From assembly GCA_964615145.1 (NCBI GenBank), contig CAZTOP010000007.1:25088-89087 (forward strand): DNA of 64,000 nt. Reading direction: 5' to 3'. This DNA is from CAIVPM01 sp964615145 (lineage in GTDB: Bacteria > Bacteroidota > Bacteroidia > Chitinophagales > Chitinophagaceae). Below, one piece after another: positions 1-8,655 of the stretch (its first letter is position 1; each line of letters opens with the position of its first letter). A program made the translations under genes and the position numbers. The notes beneath the pieces are model-generated. The model saw nothing but the letters and a program-made list of their open reading frames with translations. It was not told the DNA's origin and made no database searches.

Positions 1-2159
1 ACACCTGCAGCAAAAGTTTGTAAGCCGGTTTTAATATCATCAATAGAAATAGATTTGAATAAATAAGATGATAATACAGCAGGTAAACAATTGGCTACGT
101 TGTGTGTTGCTTTTCCTTCAAAGGTTAATGGAATATCTTTTACGTGTGCCACACGAATTTTCCAGGTGCCTTTTAAAATAGTTACAAACCCATTTTCATA
201 AACAGTTGCTAAACCGCCTTTGTTGCAATGTTCTTTTATGCGTGGATTATTTTCATCCATACTAAACAAAGCAATATTGCATTTAAGTCTGTCTTTTATT
301 TTATATACCAAATCATCATCTGCATTTAACACAGCATAGCCGTGTGGGTAAACAGTTTCAGCTACCACTGCTTTAACATCAGCCATTTGCTCAATGGTGT
401 TGATACCCCCAAGTCCCATATGGTCTGCAGCAACATTAGTTATAATACCTACATCGCAATGTTGAAATGATAAACCATTTTTAAGTATGCCACCACGTGC
501 ACATTCCAATACAGCAAAATCAACAGTTGGGTCTTTTAAAACAAAAGCACTGCTTACAGGACCTGTGCAATCGCCTTTCATCATTAACTGGTTTTGTATA
601 TACACACCATCGCTTGTGGTGTAGCCCACTTTTTTGCCTGCACTTTTACAAATATGGGCTGTAAGCCTTGTGGTAGTTGTTTTTCCATTAGTACCAGTAA
701 CAGCTATGATTGGAATACGACCATTACTTCTATCAGGGAATAACATATCAACAACAGGTTCTGCAACATTTCTTCCTATACCTTCACTTGGGTCTATATG
801 CATTCTAAAACCTGGAGCAGCGTTTACTTCTAAGATAGCACCACCATTTTCTTTAACAGGTGATCTTAAATCTTTTGCCATAATATCAATGCCACATATA
901 TCCAATCCAATAATCTTAGCTATACGCTCACACATAAAAATATTATCAGGATGAACTTCATCTGTAACATCTGTAGAAGTGCCACCAGTGCTAAGGTTGG
1001 CTGTTGTTTTAAGCAAAACCAATTCATCTTTTGCAGGAATGGTTTCAAGTGTGTAACCTTTATCTTCCAGCATTTTCATGGTGCTGTGGTCAACATTAAT
1101 TTGTGTTAAAACTTTTTCGTGACCATAACCCCTGCGAGGGTCTTTATTGGTTTCATCAATCAACCATTGAATAGTATGCACACCGTCGCCAGTAACGGCT
1201 GCAGGCGTACGCAATGCTGCACAAATAAATTTTGAATTGATAACGAGAATACGAAAATCGAAGCCAGTAATAAAACGCTCAACAATTACACTACGCCCAT
1301 ATTGCTTTGCATTTTCTAATGCAGCAATGGCCTGCTCCCAGGTTGTAATGTTTGTAGTATTGCCTTTGCCATGATTACCATCAATAGGTTTTATTACCAA
1401 AGGATAACCATATTTATCAACTGCATCTTTAAGCCCAGCTTCTGTACGAATAACAGTACCACGAGGTACAGGAATTTCAGCAGCTTCCAATAGGTTTTTT
1501 GTTTCTTCTTTATCGCAGGCAATATCAACAGCAATATTGCTTGTAGTGCTTGCAATGGTTGCTCTTATTCTTTTTTGATGTACGCCATAACCCAACTGTA
1601 CAAGACTATGTTTATTTAAACGAATGTATGGAATGCCACGTTTAGCAGCTTCCTCTACAATGCAGCCTGTGCTTGGTCCAAGCCGAGTATCTTCTCTTAT
1701 TTCTCTTAGCTGCTGTATGTCTTCTGCAAGATCATAAGTTTCGCCATCAACCAAAGCCTGAGCAATACGTACAGCAGCTTTTGCAGCATATACACCTGCA
1801 TCTTCTTCTATATAACTGAACACTACATTATACTCACCTTCTTTGCCAGTGCCACGTGTTCTGCCAAAGCCAGTGTCCATACCAGCAAGGGTTTGAATCT
1901 CTAAAGCAATGTGTTCTATAACGTGTCCCATCCAAGTACCTTCTTCTACTCTATGATAAAAGCCACCTTTTTTCTCTTCACTACAACGATGATCGTAAAG
2001 GCTTGGCATTAAGGTTTTCATTCTGTCTAAAAATCCATCAATGGTATTAGTGGGGCGTTGTTCCAAATCCTCCAACTGCAAACGCATTTGAATAAGTTTT
2101 GGACGACGAATACTCCAATAATTGGGACCACGTAAAATTTTGATTTCTTCTATTTTCAT
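1..2159 (-). CDS. cphA: Cyanophycin synthetase CphA (partial, C-terminus beyond window)
   Basis: Polymerises aspartate and arginine into the storage polymer cyanophycin in the cytoplasm, using ATP. The reading frame starts at the ATG complementary to 2157-2159 (MKIEEIKILRGPNYWS) and stays open to the left edge, giving about 719 residues of a family that is usually near 870-900. Visible parts in order are the CphA N-terminal domain, an ATP-grasp domain (PLVIKPIDGNHGKGN, ILEVNAAPGFRMH) and a Mur-ligase-like domain with the P-loop GTNGKTTTTR. The missing part is the end of the Mur-ligase C-terminal domain. It is divergent from the DUF1572 gene, and a long inverted repeat lies in the shared upstream region. 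No cyanophycinase is visible here; it could lie beyond the left edge. Confidence 0.93.
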   Translation of the reverse strand, partial: MKIEEIKILRGPNYWSIRRPKLIQMRLQLEDLEQRPTNTIDGFLDRMKTLMPSLYDHRCSEEKKGGFYHRVEEGTWMGHVIEHIALEIQTLAGMDTGFGRTRGTGKEGEYNVVFSYIEEDAGVYAAKAAVRIAQALVDGETYDLAEDIQQLREIREDTRLGPSTGCIVEEAAKRGIPYIRLNKHSLVQLGYGVHQKRIRATIASTTSNIAVDIACDKEETKNLLEAAEIPVPRGTVIRTEAGLKDAVDKYGYPLVIKPIDGNHGKGNTTNITTWEQAIAALENAKQYGRSVIVERFITGFDFRILVINSKFICAALRTPAAVTGDGVHTIQWLIDETNKDPRRGYGHEKVLTQINVDHSTMKMLEDKGYTLETIPAKDELVLLKTTANLSTGGTSTDVTDEVHPDNIFMCERIAKIIGLDICGIDIMAKDLRSPVKENGGAILEVNAAPGFRMHIDPSEGIGRNVAEPVVDMLFPDRSNGRIPIIAVTGTNGKTTTTRLTAHICKSAGKKVGYTTSDGVYIQNQLMMKGDCTGPVSSAFVLKDPTVDFAVLECARGGILKNGLSFQHCDVGIITNVAADHMGLGGINTIEQMADVKAVVAETVYPHGYAVLNADDDLVYKIKDRLKCNIALFSMDENNPRIKEHCNKGGLATVYENGFVTILKGTWKIRVAHVKDIPLTFEGKATHNVANCLPAVLSSYLFKSISIDDIKTGLQTFAAG

Positions 2160-2178
2160 ACTGTGTTAAGTTTTAGTT

Positions 2179-2238
2179 TACCATTCATTCATATAATTAG
2201 CTTAAAAAATTTTTTAGTAAATATATGAATGAATGGTA
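2179..2238. repeat. 17-bp perfect inverted repeat upstream of cphA
   Basis: TACCATTCATTCATATA at 2179-2195 is exactly complementary to 2222-2238, with 26 bp between. The spacer itself contains the A/T palindrome TAAAAAATTTTTTA at 2203-2216. The element begins 20 bp upstream of the cphA start codon, in the cphA/DUF1572 divergent region. It could be an operator for a dimeric regulator or a structured cphA leader. It is not a typical terminator because no gene ends here and no T-run follows either arm. Confidence 0.7.
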
Positions 2239-2360
2239 CGGTTTTTTGCTTAGGATTGAAAGATAGGGAAAATTGAATATGAAGTATGAGACAAGTTTAT
2301 TTTTTTATCTTAAAGTAGAAAAGGGTAACTACTAATTAATAATTTTACTAAAAAAATTAT

Positions 2361-2933
2361 ATGACTGATGGTAATTTTTTAAGTGCTGCAATTAAACAAT
2401 TTGAATATTATAAATCTTTAGGTGAAAAAACATTTACACAAATTGATGATGAAAGTTTTTTTTGGAAATTCAATGATGATGCAAACAGTATCGCTACAAT
2501 AGTTAAACATTTATGGGGAAATATGCTTTCTAGATGGACTGATTTTTTAACTACCGACGGAGAAAAAGATTGGCGGAATAGAGATTCTGAATTTGAAAAT
2601 GATATAAGAACAAAATCTGAAATATTATTAAAATGGGAGCAGGGATGGCAATGTTTATTTAATGCACTTAACAATTTAAGTGAAGAGGATTTAAATAAAA
2701 TAATTTATATCCGTAATCAAGGACAAACTGTTGTAGAAGCCATATGCAGGCAGTTATGCCATTATAGTTATCACGTAGGACAAATTGTATTTGTTGGTAA
2801 AATGATTTGTAAAAAACCTTGGTCATCTTTATCAATTCCAAAAGGAAATTCTAGTTTATACAATGAAGCAAAATTTGCAAAACCAAAACATCAAGAACAT
2901 TTTACAGATGAGTTTTTGAAAAAAGAAAAATAA
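2361..2933 (+). CDS. DUF1572 / DinB-superfamily protein
   Basis: A 190-residue cytoplasmic protein of the DUF1572 branch of the DinB/YfiT-like four-helix-bundle superfamily, whose members usually bind a divalent metal through three histidines. The candidates here are His50 (IVKHLWGN), His134 and His138 (CHYSYHVGQI). The stretch around residues 50-75 (LWGNMLSRWTDFLTTDGEK) is characteristic of DUF1572. The function of this subgroup is not established; some relatives are thiol-dependent S-transferases. It is the first gene on the plus strand after cphA and ends 31 bp before the type I secretion genes, so it may be co-transcribed with them, though nothing in the sequence ties it to secretion. Confidence 0.85.
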   Translation: MTDGNFLSAAIKQFEYYKSLGEKTFTQIDDESFFWKFNDDANSIATIVKHLWGNMLSRWTDFLTTDGEKDWRNRDSEFENDIRTKSEILLKWEQGWQCLFNALNNLSEEDLNKIIYIRNQGQTVVEAICRQLCHYSYHVGQIVFVGKMICKKPWSSLSIPKGNSSLYNEAKFAKPKHQEHFTDEFLKKEK

Positions 2934-2964
2934 CAAGCTTTAGAAAAACTTTAACAATTTAAAA

Positions 2965-4680
2965 GTGGCAAGCTCACTTAATAAAATATTTTTGCCACTA
3001 GCTAAAACAAAACTAATGGATCAAGACTACTCAGGAAGTCTGATAAAATCTATCAGACAACTATTTAAAATATTGCGATTAGATAAGAGAGACATTTCTA
3101 ACATTTATTTTTTTGCCATTCTTGGTGGGTTAATATCATTGAGTTTGCCTTTAGGTATTCAAACTATTATAAGTTTTGTAATGGCTGGATCTATTTCAAC
3201 TTCTATTATTATTCTAATAATAATGGTAGTATTTGGAGTTTTTTTTAATGGTCTTGTACAAGTAAGACAAATGCAGGTAATTGAAAAAGTAAAACAAAAA
3301 ATTTTTACTCGATACTCCTTGCAATTTGCAGATATTTTACCAAAACTAAATGTTGAAAAACTAGATAAGTACTATTTGCCTGAATTGGTTAATAGATATT
3401 TTGATGTGCCATCGTTAACCAAAAGTATTGACAAGCTATTACTCGATATTCCTAGTGCTATTATTCAAATTTTTTTTGGTTTATTATTGCTAGCATTATA
3501 CCATCCAATATTTATTGGCTTTGGTTTCTTACTCATCTTTTTTGTAATACTTATTATAAAATATACATCTCAACAAGGGTTAGCAACTAGTATGAAAGCT
3601 AGTGATTATAAATATGCTATAGCAAGTTGGTTAGAGGAAACAGCTAGAGTTGTTAAATCTTTTAAGTATAGCAATAACACTAATTTGCATATTGATAAAA
3701 CTGATGAACTTGTTGGTAGTTATTTAGATGCTCGGAACTCTCATTTTAAAATTTTACTAACACAGTTTTGGAGTTTAATAACATTTAAAATTGTTATTAC
3801 CGCAGCAATGCTTTTGGTTGGTGCTGTACTATTGGTAGATCAACAAATAAATGTAGGGCAGTTTATTGCAGCCGACATTGTAATACTTGCTATCATTGGT
3901 TCGGTGGAAAAATTAATATCTACCTTAGATAAAATTTATGACACACTAACATCCCTACAAAAACTTGGAAAAGTATTAGATAGTGAAATAGAGCAATCTG
4001 GCACTTTAGAACTTGAGGCTGTGAATAAAGGTGTAGCTATAAAGTTTGATAATGTAAGTTTTAAGTATGCTGAAAAGAATGTACTAAATAATATTACATT
4101 AGAAATTAAACCCAATCAACTCGTTTGCATTACTGGTGTTTCTGGCTCTGGCAAATCGTCTTTATTAAGATTATTAACTGGAGCTTTTAAACAATTTGAT
4201 GGGAATATTTTAATTGATGACGCCCCTATTTTAAATTATAATTTAAAAAACCTTCGTTCAAAAACTGGAATATTATTAAGTCAGCAAGATATTTTTCATG
4301 GGACCTTACTAGAAAATTTAACTATGTCATCTGATGATATTTCTATAGTTGAAATTTCTAAAATTTCGGAAAAACTAAAAATTAAAAACTTTATTCAAGA
4401 ACATAAAAATGGTTACGATACAATTTTAGATGTTCAAGGTAAAAAGCTATCTAATAATATTAGACAAGAAATTTTATTGATACGAGCTTTATTAGGAAAA
4501 CACAGATTGTTATTACTTGAAAATCCTTTCAATCACCTTGATGATTTGGAAGTGGAGGCTTTAATAACATACTTACGAAACGAAAAAAATGCAACCATCA
4601 TTATTACTTCTGAAAACAAGGAAATAATTGGAAAATGCGATATTGTATTCACACTTGAAAATGGTAGAATAAAAAAATAA
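2965..4680 (+). CDS. Type I secretion ABC transporter (permease-ATPase) with degenerate ATPase motifs
   Basis: Inner-membrane exporter subunit of a type I secretion system: a transmembrane domain at residues 45-320 and a nucleotide-binding domain at 355-571. No C39 peptidase domain is present. Walker A is intact (GVSGSGKSS, 391-399) and so is the Q-loop (SQQD). The signature LSGGQ reads LSNNI (495-499), Walker B ends LLLLEN (515-520) so the catalytic Glu is Asn, and the switch His position is Ser549 (IITSEN). ATP hydrolysis is therefore doubtful, or the protein belongs to a divergent Bacteroidota subfamily. The frame opens with a GTG at 2965; an ATG at 3016, giving 554 residues, is an equally good start. 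The adaptor gene follows after 14 bp. Confidence 0.85.
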   Translation: MASSLNKIFLPLAKTKLMDQDYSGSLIKSIRQLFKILRLDKRDISNIYFFAILGGLISLSLPLGIQTIISFVMAGSISTSIIILIIMVVFGVFFNGLVQVRQMQVIEKVKQKIFTRYSLQFADILPKLNVEKLDKYYLPELVNRYFDVPSLTKSIDKLLLDIPSAIIQIFFGLLLLALYHPIFIGFGFLLIFFVILIIKYTSQQGLATSMKASDYKYAIASWLEETARVVKSFKYSNNTNLHIDKTDELVGSYLDARNSHFKILLTQFWSLITFKIVITAAMLLVGAVLLVDQQINVGQFIAADIVILAIIGSVEKLISTLDKIYDTLTSLQKLGKVLDSEIEQSGTLELEAVNKGVAIKFDNVSFKYAEKNVLNNITLEIKPNQLVCITGVSGSGKSSLLRLLTGAFKQFDGNILIDDAPILNYNLKNLRSKTGILLSQQDIFHGTLLENLTMSSDDISIVEISKISEKLKIKNFIQEHKNGYDTILDVQGKKLSNNIRQEILLIRALLGKHRLLLLENPFNHLDDLEVEALITYLRNEKNATIIITSENKEIIGKCDIVFTLENGRIKK

Positions 4681-4694
4681 AAACTAAGAAACTT

Positions 4695-6056
4695 ATGCAG
4701 CCATTTATTACAGACGATATTGATGAAAAGTTTGATAATAGCAAACTACAATCCTACAAAAAAATATATAAAATTAATAAGCAAAGCAACGTTAAACGCT
4801 GGGCTTTAGGTATTATTTCATTGTTAGTTATTGTAATGTTTTTGCCATGGACACAAAACATAAAAGCCAAAGGAACCATTACCACTATTAAGCAAGAAGA
4901 AAGGCCTCAAGAGGTAAACACAATACTTGCAGGAAAGGTGTTAAAGTGGTTTATTAAAGAAGGCGATTTTGTAAAAAAGGGCGATACAATACTACAATTA
5001 GGAGAGGTAAAAGTTGATTATTTTGATCCTGAATTATTAAACAGAACCAAGCAGCAAATTGAAGCAAAACAACAATCGGCTAAAGGTTATCAAAATAAAG
5101 CATCTACCGCCGATGTTCAAGTAGAAGCCTTATTAGAAGCAAGAGAATTAAAGCTATCATCTTTAGATAATAAAATTATACAACAACAGCTAAAAGTAGC
5201 TAGTGATAGTATGGATGTAATGGCTGTTACTAATGAACTAGCTGTATACAAAAGACAATTGGATGCAGGAAAAACGATGTTGGATAGTGGAGCAATATCG
5301 TTGGTTGATTTTGAAAAACGAAAAGTTAATTTTCAAAATGGATTTTCAAAGAAAATTGGTACAGAAAATAAACTGGCTCAAAACAAACAGGAACTCATTA
5401 ACTTAAAAATTGAAAAAAATAGCGTAGTACAGGATTATTTAGATAAAATATCAAAAGCACAAGGCGATAAATTTGCTTCGGTTGCAACAATAGCAAGTAC
5501 AGAAGCAGAAATATCAAAACTTGAAAATGCTTATGCCAACTATGATATCAGAAATAAATTATACTATATACTTGCCCCACAAAATGGTCAAATCATCAAA
5601 GCAAAGAAAGCAGGTATTGGAGAGTTTATGAAAGATGGAGAAATGGTAGTAGAAATTGTACCCAACAATATACAATATGCTGTTGAGTTATTTGTAGAGC
5701 CAATGGATTTACCACTTATTGATATTGGACAAAAAGTAAGATTTGTTTTTGATGGTTTTCCTGCAATAGTTTTTAGTGGCTGGCCAAAAAGCAGCTATGG
5801 TACATTCAGTGGTCAGGTAACCGCAATAGAAACAAACATTAGTAGTAATGGTAAGTTTAGAGTTTTGGTAGCCGAAGATGCTGATAACACTGAAAAAAAA
5901 TGGCCTAGAAATTTAAAAATGGGAGGAGGTGCACAAGGTATAGCATTGTTGAAAAATGTTAAAGTGGGTTATGAACTTTGGAGAAATATTAATGGCTTTC
6001 CTCCTGAATACTATAAGCTGAATACGAAAGAAACATCTGATAAAAAGCCAAAATAA
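4695..6056 (+). CDS. HlyD-family membrane fusion protein (type I secretion adaptor)
   Basis: Periplasmic adaptor expected to bridge the ABC protein and the TolC-like channel. It has a short cytoplasmic N-terminus, one membrane anchor at about residues 36-52 (WALGIISLLVIVMFLPW), a lipoyl-like half motif at about 75-105 (LAGKVLKWFIKEGDFVKKGD), a long alpha-helical hairpin rich in Gln, Lys and Glu at about 110-285, the second lipoyl half (LAPQNGQIIKAKKAGIGEF) and a beta-barrel domain. The length of 453 residues is normal for the family. It lies between the ABC gene (14 bp gap) and the outer-membrane gene (3 bp gap), a clear operon. The substrate is unknown. Confidence 0.92.
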   Translation: MQPFITDDIDEKFDNSKLQSYKKIYKINKQSNVKRWALGIISLLVIVMFLPWTQNIKAKGTITTIKQEERPQEVNTILAGKVLKWFIKEGDFVKKGDTILQLGEVKVDYFDPELLNRTKQQIEAKQQSAKGYQNKASTADVQVEALLEARELKLSSLDNKIIQQQLKVASDSMDVMAVTNELAVYKRQLDAGKTMLDSGAISLVDFEKRKVNFQNGFSKKIGTENKLAQNKQELINLKIEKNSVVQDYLDKISKAQGDKFASVATIASTEAEISKLENAYANYDIRNKLYYILAPQNGQIIKAKKAGIGEFMKDGEMVVEIVPNNIQYAVELFVEPMDLPLIDIGQKVRFVFDGFPAIVFSGWPKSSYGTFSGQVTAIETNISSNGKFRVLVAEDADNTEKKWPRNLKMGGGAQGIALLKNVKVGYELWRNINGFPPEYYKLNTKETSDKKPK

Positions 6057-6059
6057 ATA

Positions 6060-7451
6060 ATGAAGATTTTTTTAACATTCATACTACATATCATTGTTGT
6101 AAATGTTTTTGCACAGCAGCAAGAAAAAATTTTTTCTGTTTCAGAATTTATTGAGCAGGTAAAACAATTTCATCCAATAGCTAAACAAGCAAATCTAAAA
6201 GTTGCCAATGCCAAAGCAAACCTAATGGCGGCAAAAGGTTCATTTGATCCAGTAATAAATTTTGAAGCAAGTAGAAAAACTTTTGATGGTAAAAATTATT
6301 ATTTCTATACCAATCCTGAAATTAAAATTCCATTGCCAATTGGCGATATTAAAACAGGCATAGAAAATAATGGAGGTAGTAATTTAAGCAGCGAGGAAAG
6401 CCTTGGAAAATCTAGTTATTTTGGCGTAGAAATCCCTTTAGCAAAAGGATTAATTTTAGATAAACGCAGGGCTGTATTGCAACAAGCAAAAGTGTTAGAA
6501 GCTCAAAGCCAACAAGAAAAATTAGAAGCCATTAATAATTTATTATTCAAAGCTTACACAACATATTACCAATGGGCAGGAGCTCAACAGTTAGTTGACC
6601 TATATACAAAATATATTCAAATAAATTCAGATAGATTAAAGCTGATAAAAATTACAGCTTTGCAAGGTGATAGAAGTATTATGGATACTGTTGAAGCATA
6701 CACTCAACTGCAAAATTTTCAAATACAACAAGCTGATGCTTTATTGAAATTAAATAATGCAGCCTTAGAACTTTCGAGTTTTTTGTGGCAACAAAATGAT
6801 AGTGCTTATTTATTGCCAGAATATTTTGTTGCTGATGCCAACCTGTTTTATAATAACAGCGAAAAACTTAATTCTTTAAACGATATTATTGCAAACGCTT
6901 TGCAAATAAACCCCAGCATCAAATCGTATAATTATAAAATTGAAATTTTAGAAATTGAGAAAAAACTTAAGAAGCAAAGTTTGCTGCCAATGCTCAATGC
7001 TAAAGCTAATTTATTGAATAAGGATTATGCTGTATTTAATGGTTTTGATGCTGCTACATTACAAAACAATTATAAATGGGGTATTGATTTTAAGTTGCCC
7101 ATTTTTTTACGAGAAGCTCGTGGAGATTATGAAAAATCGAAAATAAAAATTAGTGAAACAAGTTTAGATTTAAAACAAAAAATTTGGGAAGTTGAAAGTA
7201 AAATCAGAAACTATTACAATGAATCTATTTTGCTGAAAAAACAAGTTGAAATAGGACAGTCTGCTTTCGAAAATTACAATCGACTTTATAAAAATGAATT
7301 ACTAAAATTTAGTAATGGTGAGTCGAGTTTATTTTTAGTAAATTCTAGGGAAAATAAAACATTAGAAATGCTCCAAAAAAATATTGACTTAACTGTTAAA
7401 TATTACAAAGCAAAATATGCTATTGAATGGGCTGCCGGCACATTAAATTAA
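6060..7451 (+). CDS. TolC-family outer-membrane efflux protein
   Basis: Outer-membrane channel of the type I system, 463 residues. A signal peptide is visible (MKIFLTFILHIIVVNVFAQ, cleavage near residue 18-20). It is followed by two outer-membrane-efflux-protein repeats rich in long amphipathic helices, as expected for TolC trimers. It starts 3 bp after the HlyD-like gene, so the two are translationally close. The stop codon (7449-7451) directly abuts the stop codon of the convergent gene at 7452, which leaves no room for a terminator between them. Confidence 0.92.
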   Translation: MKIFLTFILHIIVVNVFAQQQEKIFSVSEFIEQVKQFHPIAKQANLKVANAKANLMAAKGSFDPVINFEASRKTFDGKNYYFYTNPEIKIPLPIGDIKTGIENNGGSNLSSEESLGKSSYFGVEIPLAKGLILDKRRAVLQQAKVLEAQSQQEKLEAINNLLFKAYTTYYQWAGAQQLVDLYTKYIQINSDRLKLIKITALQGDRSIMDTVEAYTQLQNFQIQQADALLKLNNAALELSSFLWQQNDSAYLLPEYFVADANLFYNNSEKLNSLNDIIANALQINPSIKSYNYKIEILEIEKKLKKQSLLPMLNAKANLLNKDYAVFNGFDAATLQNNYKWGIDFKLPIFLREARGDYEKSKIKISETSLDLKQKIWEVESKIRNYYNESILLKKQVEIGQSAFENYNRLYKNELLKFSNGESSLFLVNSRENKTLEMLQKNIDLTVKYYKAKYAIEWAAGTLN

Positions 7452-8627
7452 TTATTTATAATCCATCACAGGATGTCTTTCAAAACTATGTTTTGATTCA
7501 TCAAAAACAAAACGATAAGTAATCATTTTACGACTTTGCTTGCCACCAAGACTTTTATAAATGTTGTGCATAATAGGATTCCAATCGCCAGCCCAGCCCA
7601 TTTCATAACTATCGTACCAGCCTTTGTGTTGCATAAAATACCCACAAGACTGAATTAAAAAACTATCTATTCCTAATGCTTGATATTTGGGTACCACACC
7701 AAAAACTAATCCTAGTAATTTCTGACGTTTCATTGTAAATTTTCTATAAAACAATAGAATTTTTTTCCATAAACCCAGTTTTCCATTAAAGCCTTTAATG
7801 TATTGATTAACATCTGGAATATTGATGAACATTGCAATTGGCTCTTCTTTATAGTAAGCAAACCAAACAACTCTTTCATCCAAAATGGGTTTCATTGTTT
7901 TAAAAAGCTTTAAGGTTTCTTCTAGTGTTATACTTTTAGCTTCTCCGTGTTGAGCCCAAGCTGTATTATAAATAGTAGTAAAATCAGATGCGTATTTTTC
8001 TAAATGTTTTATCTCTAAATGTCTTGCACTATAATCTGCTTTTGCTTTAAAGCGATTATATCTTTCTTGAAATTTTGTTGGCAAATCATCATCAACACTC
8101 ATTTTAAACCAATATTGGTTGTAATAATTTTTAAAGCCATAATTATTAAATAAAGATTCGTAATAAGCAGCATTAAAAGGCATTCCATAAATTGGAGGCA
8201 TATCAAAACCTTCGACCAATAAACCCCAATATTTATCTCTATCACCAAAGTTTATTGGTCCATCCATGGCTTCCATGCCTTCCTCAATCAACCATTGTTT
8301 AGCAGTATTGAACAATAAATTTGCAGCATCCTGATTATTAGTACAATCAAAAAAGCCAAAACCACCAGTTGCAAAATCAGTTCCTTTATTTATATATTTC
8401 GAGTTTGTAAATGCAGCAATACGACCAACTAAATTTCCAGTATCATCTTTTAAAATCCAACGTTTGGTTTTACCATATTGATAGTTTTTATTTTTTGCAA
8501 CATTGAAGATGTCATTTATTTCACTATCCAAAGGACGAATATAATTTGGTGTGGTTTTGTTAATAATAACATTCACCAAAATAAACTCATGTTGTGTAGT
8601 GCTATTGTTTACTTCAATAATCTTCAT
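7452..8627 (-). CDS. GNAT-like acyltransferase family protein (YghO-like)
   Basis: A 391-residue cytoplasmic protein resembling the YghO-type proteins placed among GNAT N-acetyltransferases. The C-terminal half holds the acyl-CoA-binding-like segment (GLVFGVVPKYQALGIDSFLI, about 312-331). The N-terminal half has the family's conserved stretch around GPINFGDRDKYWGLLVEG (about 143-160). The substrate is not known. It sits alone on the minus strand, convergent with the TolC-like gene without a gap, and 28 bp downstream of the L,D-transpeptidase stop in the same direction, but no functional link is evident. Confidence 0.75.
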   Translation of the reverse strand: MKIIEVNNSTTQHEFILVNVIINKTTPNYIRPLDSEINDIFNVAKNKNYQYGKTKRWILKDDTGNLVGRIAAFTNSKYINKGTDFATGGFGFFDCTNNQDAANLLFNTAKQWLIEEGMEAMDGPINFGDRDKYWGLLVEGFDMPPIYGMPFNAAYYESLFNNYGFKNYYNQYWFKMSVDDDLPTKFQERYNRFKAKADYSARHLEIKHLEKYASDFTTIYNTAWAQHGEAKSITLEETLKLFKTMKPILDERVVWFAYYKEEPIAMFINIPDVNQYIKGFNGKLGLWKKILLFYRKFTMKRQKLLGLVFGVVPKYQALGIDSFLIQSCGYFMQHKGWYDSYEMGWAGDWNPIMHNIYKSLGGKQSRKMITYRFVFDESKHSFERHPVMDYK

Positions 8628-8655
8628 TTTGCAAATTAATGAAATAAAGAGGTAT

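Noticed and set aside
634..954. 106-codon open frame on the plus strand
   Set aside because: It lies wholly inside cphA on the opposite strand, whose product is clearly conserved through this region.
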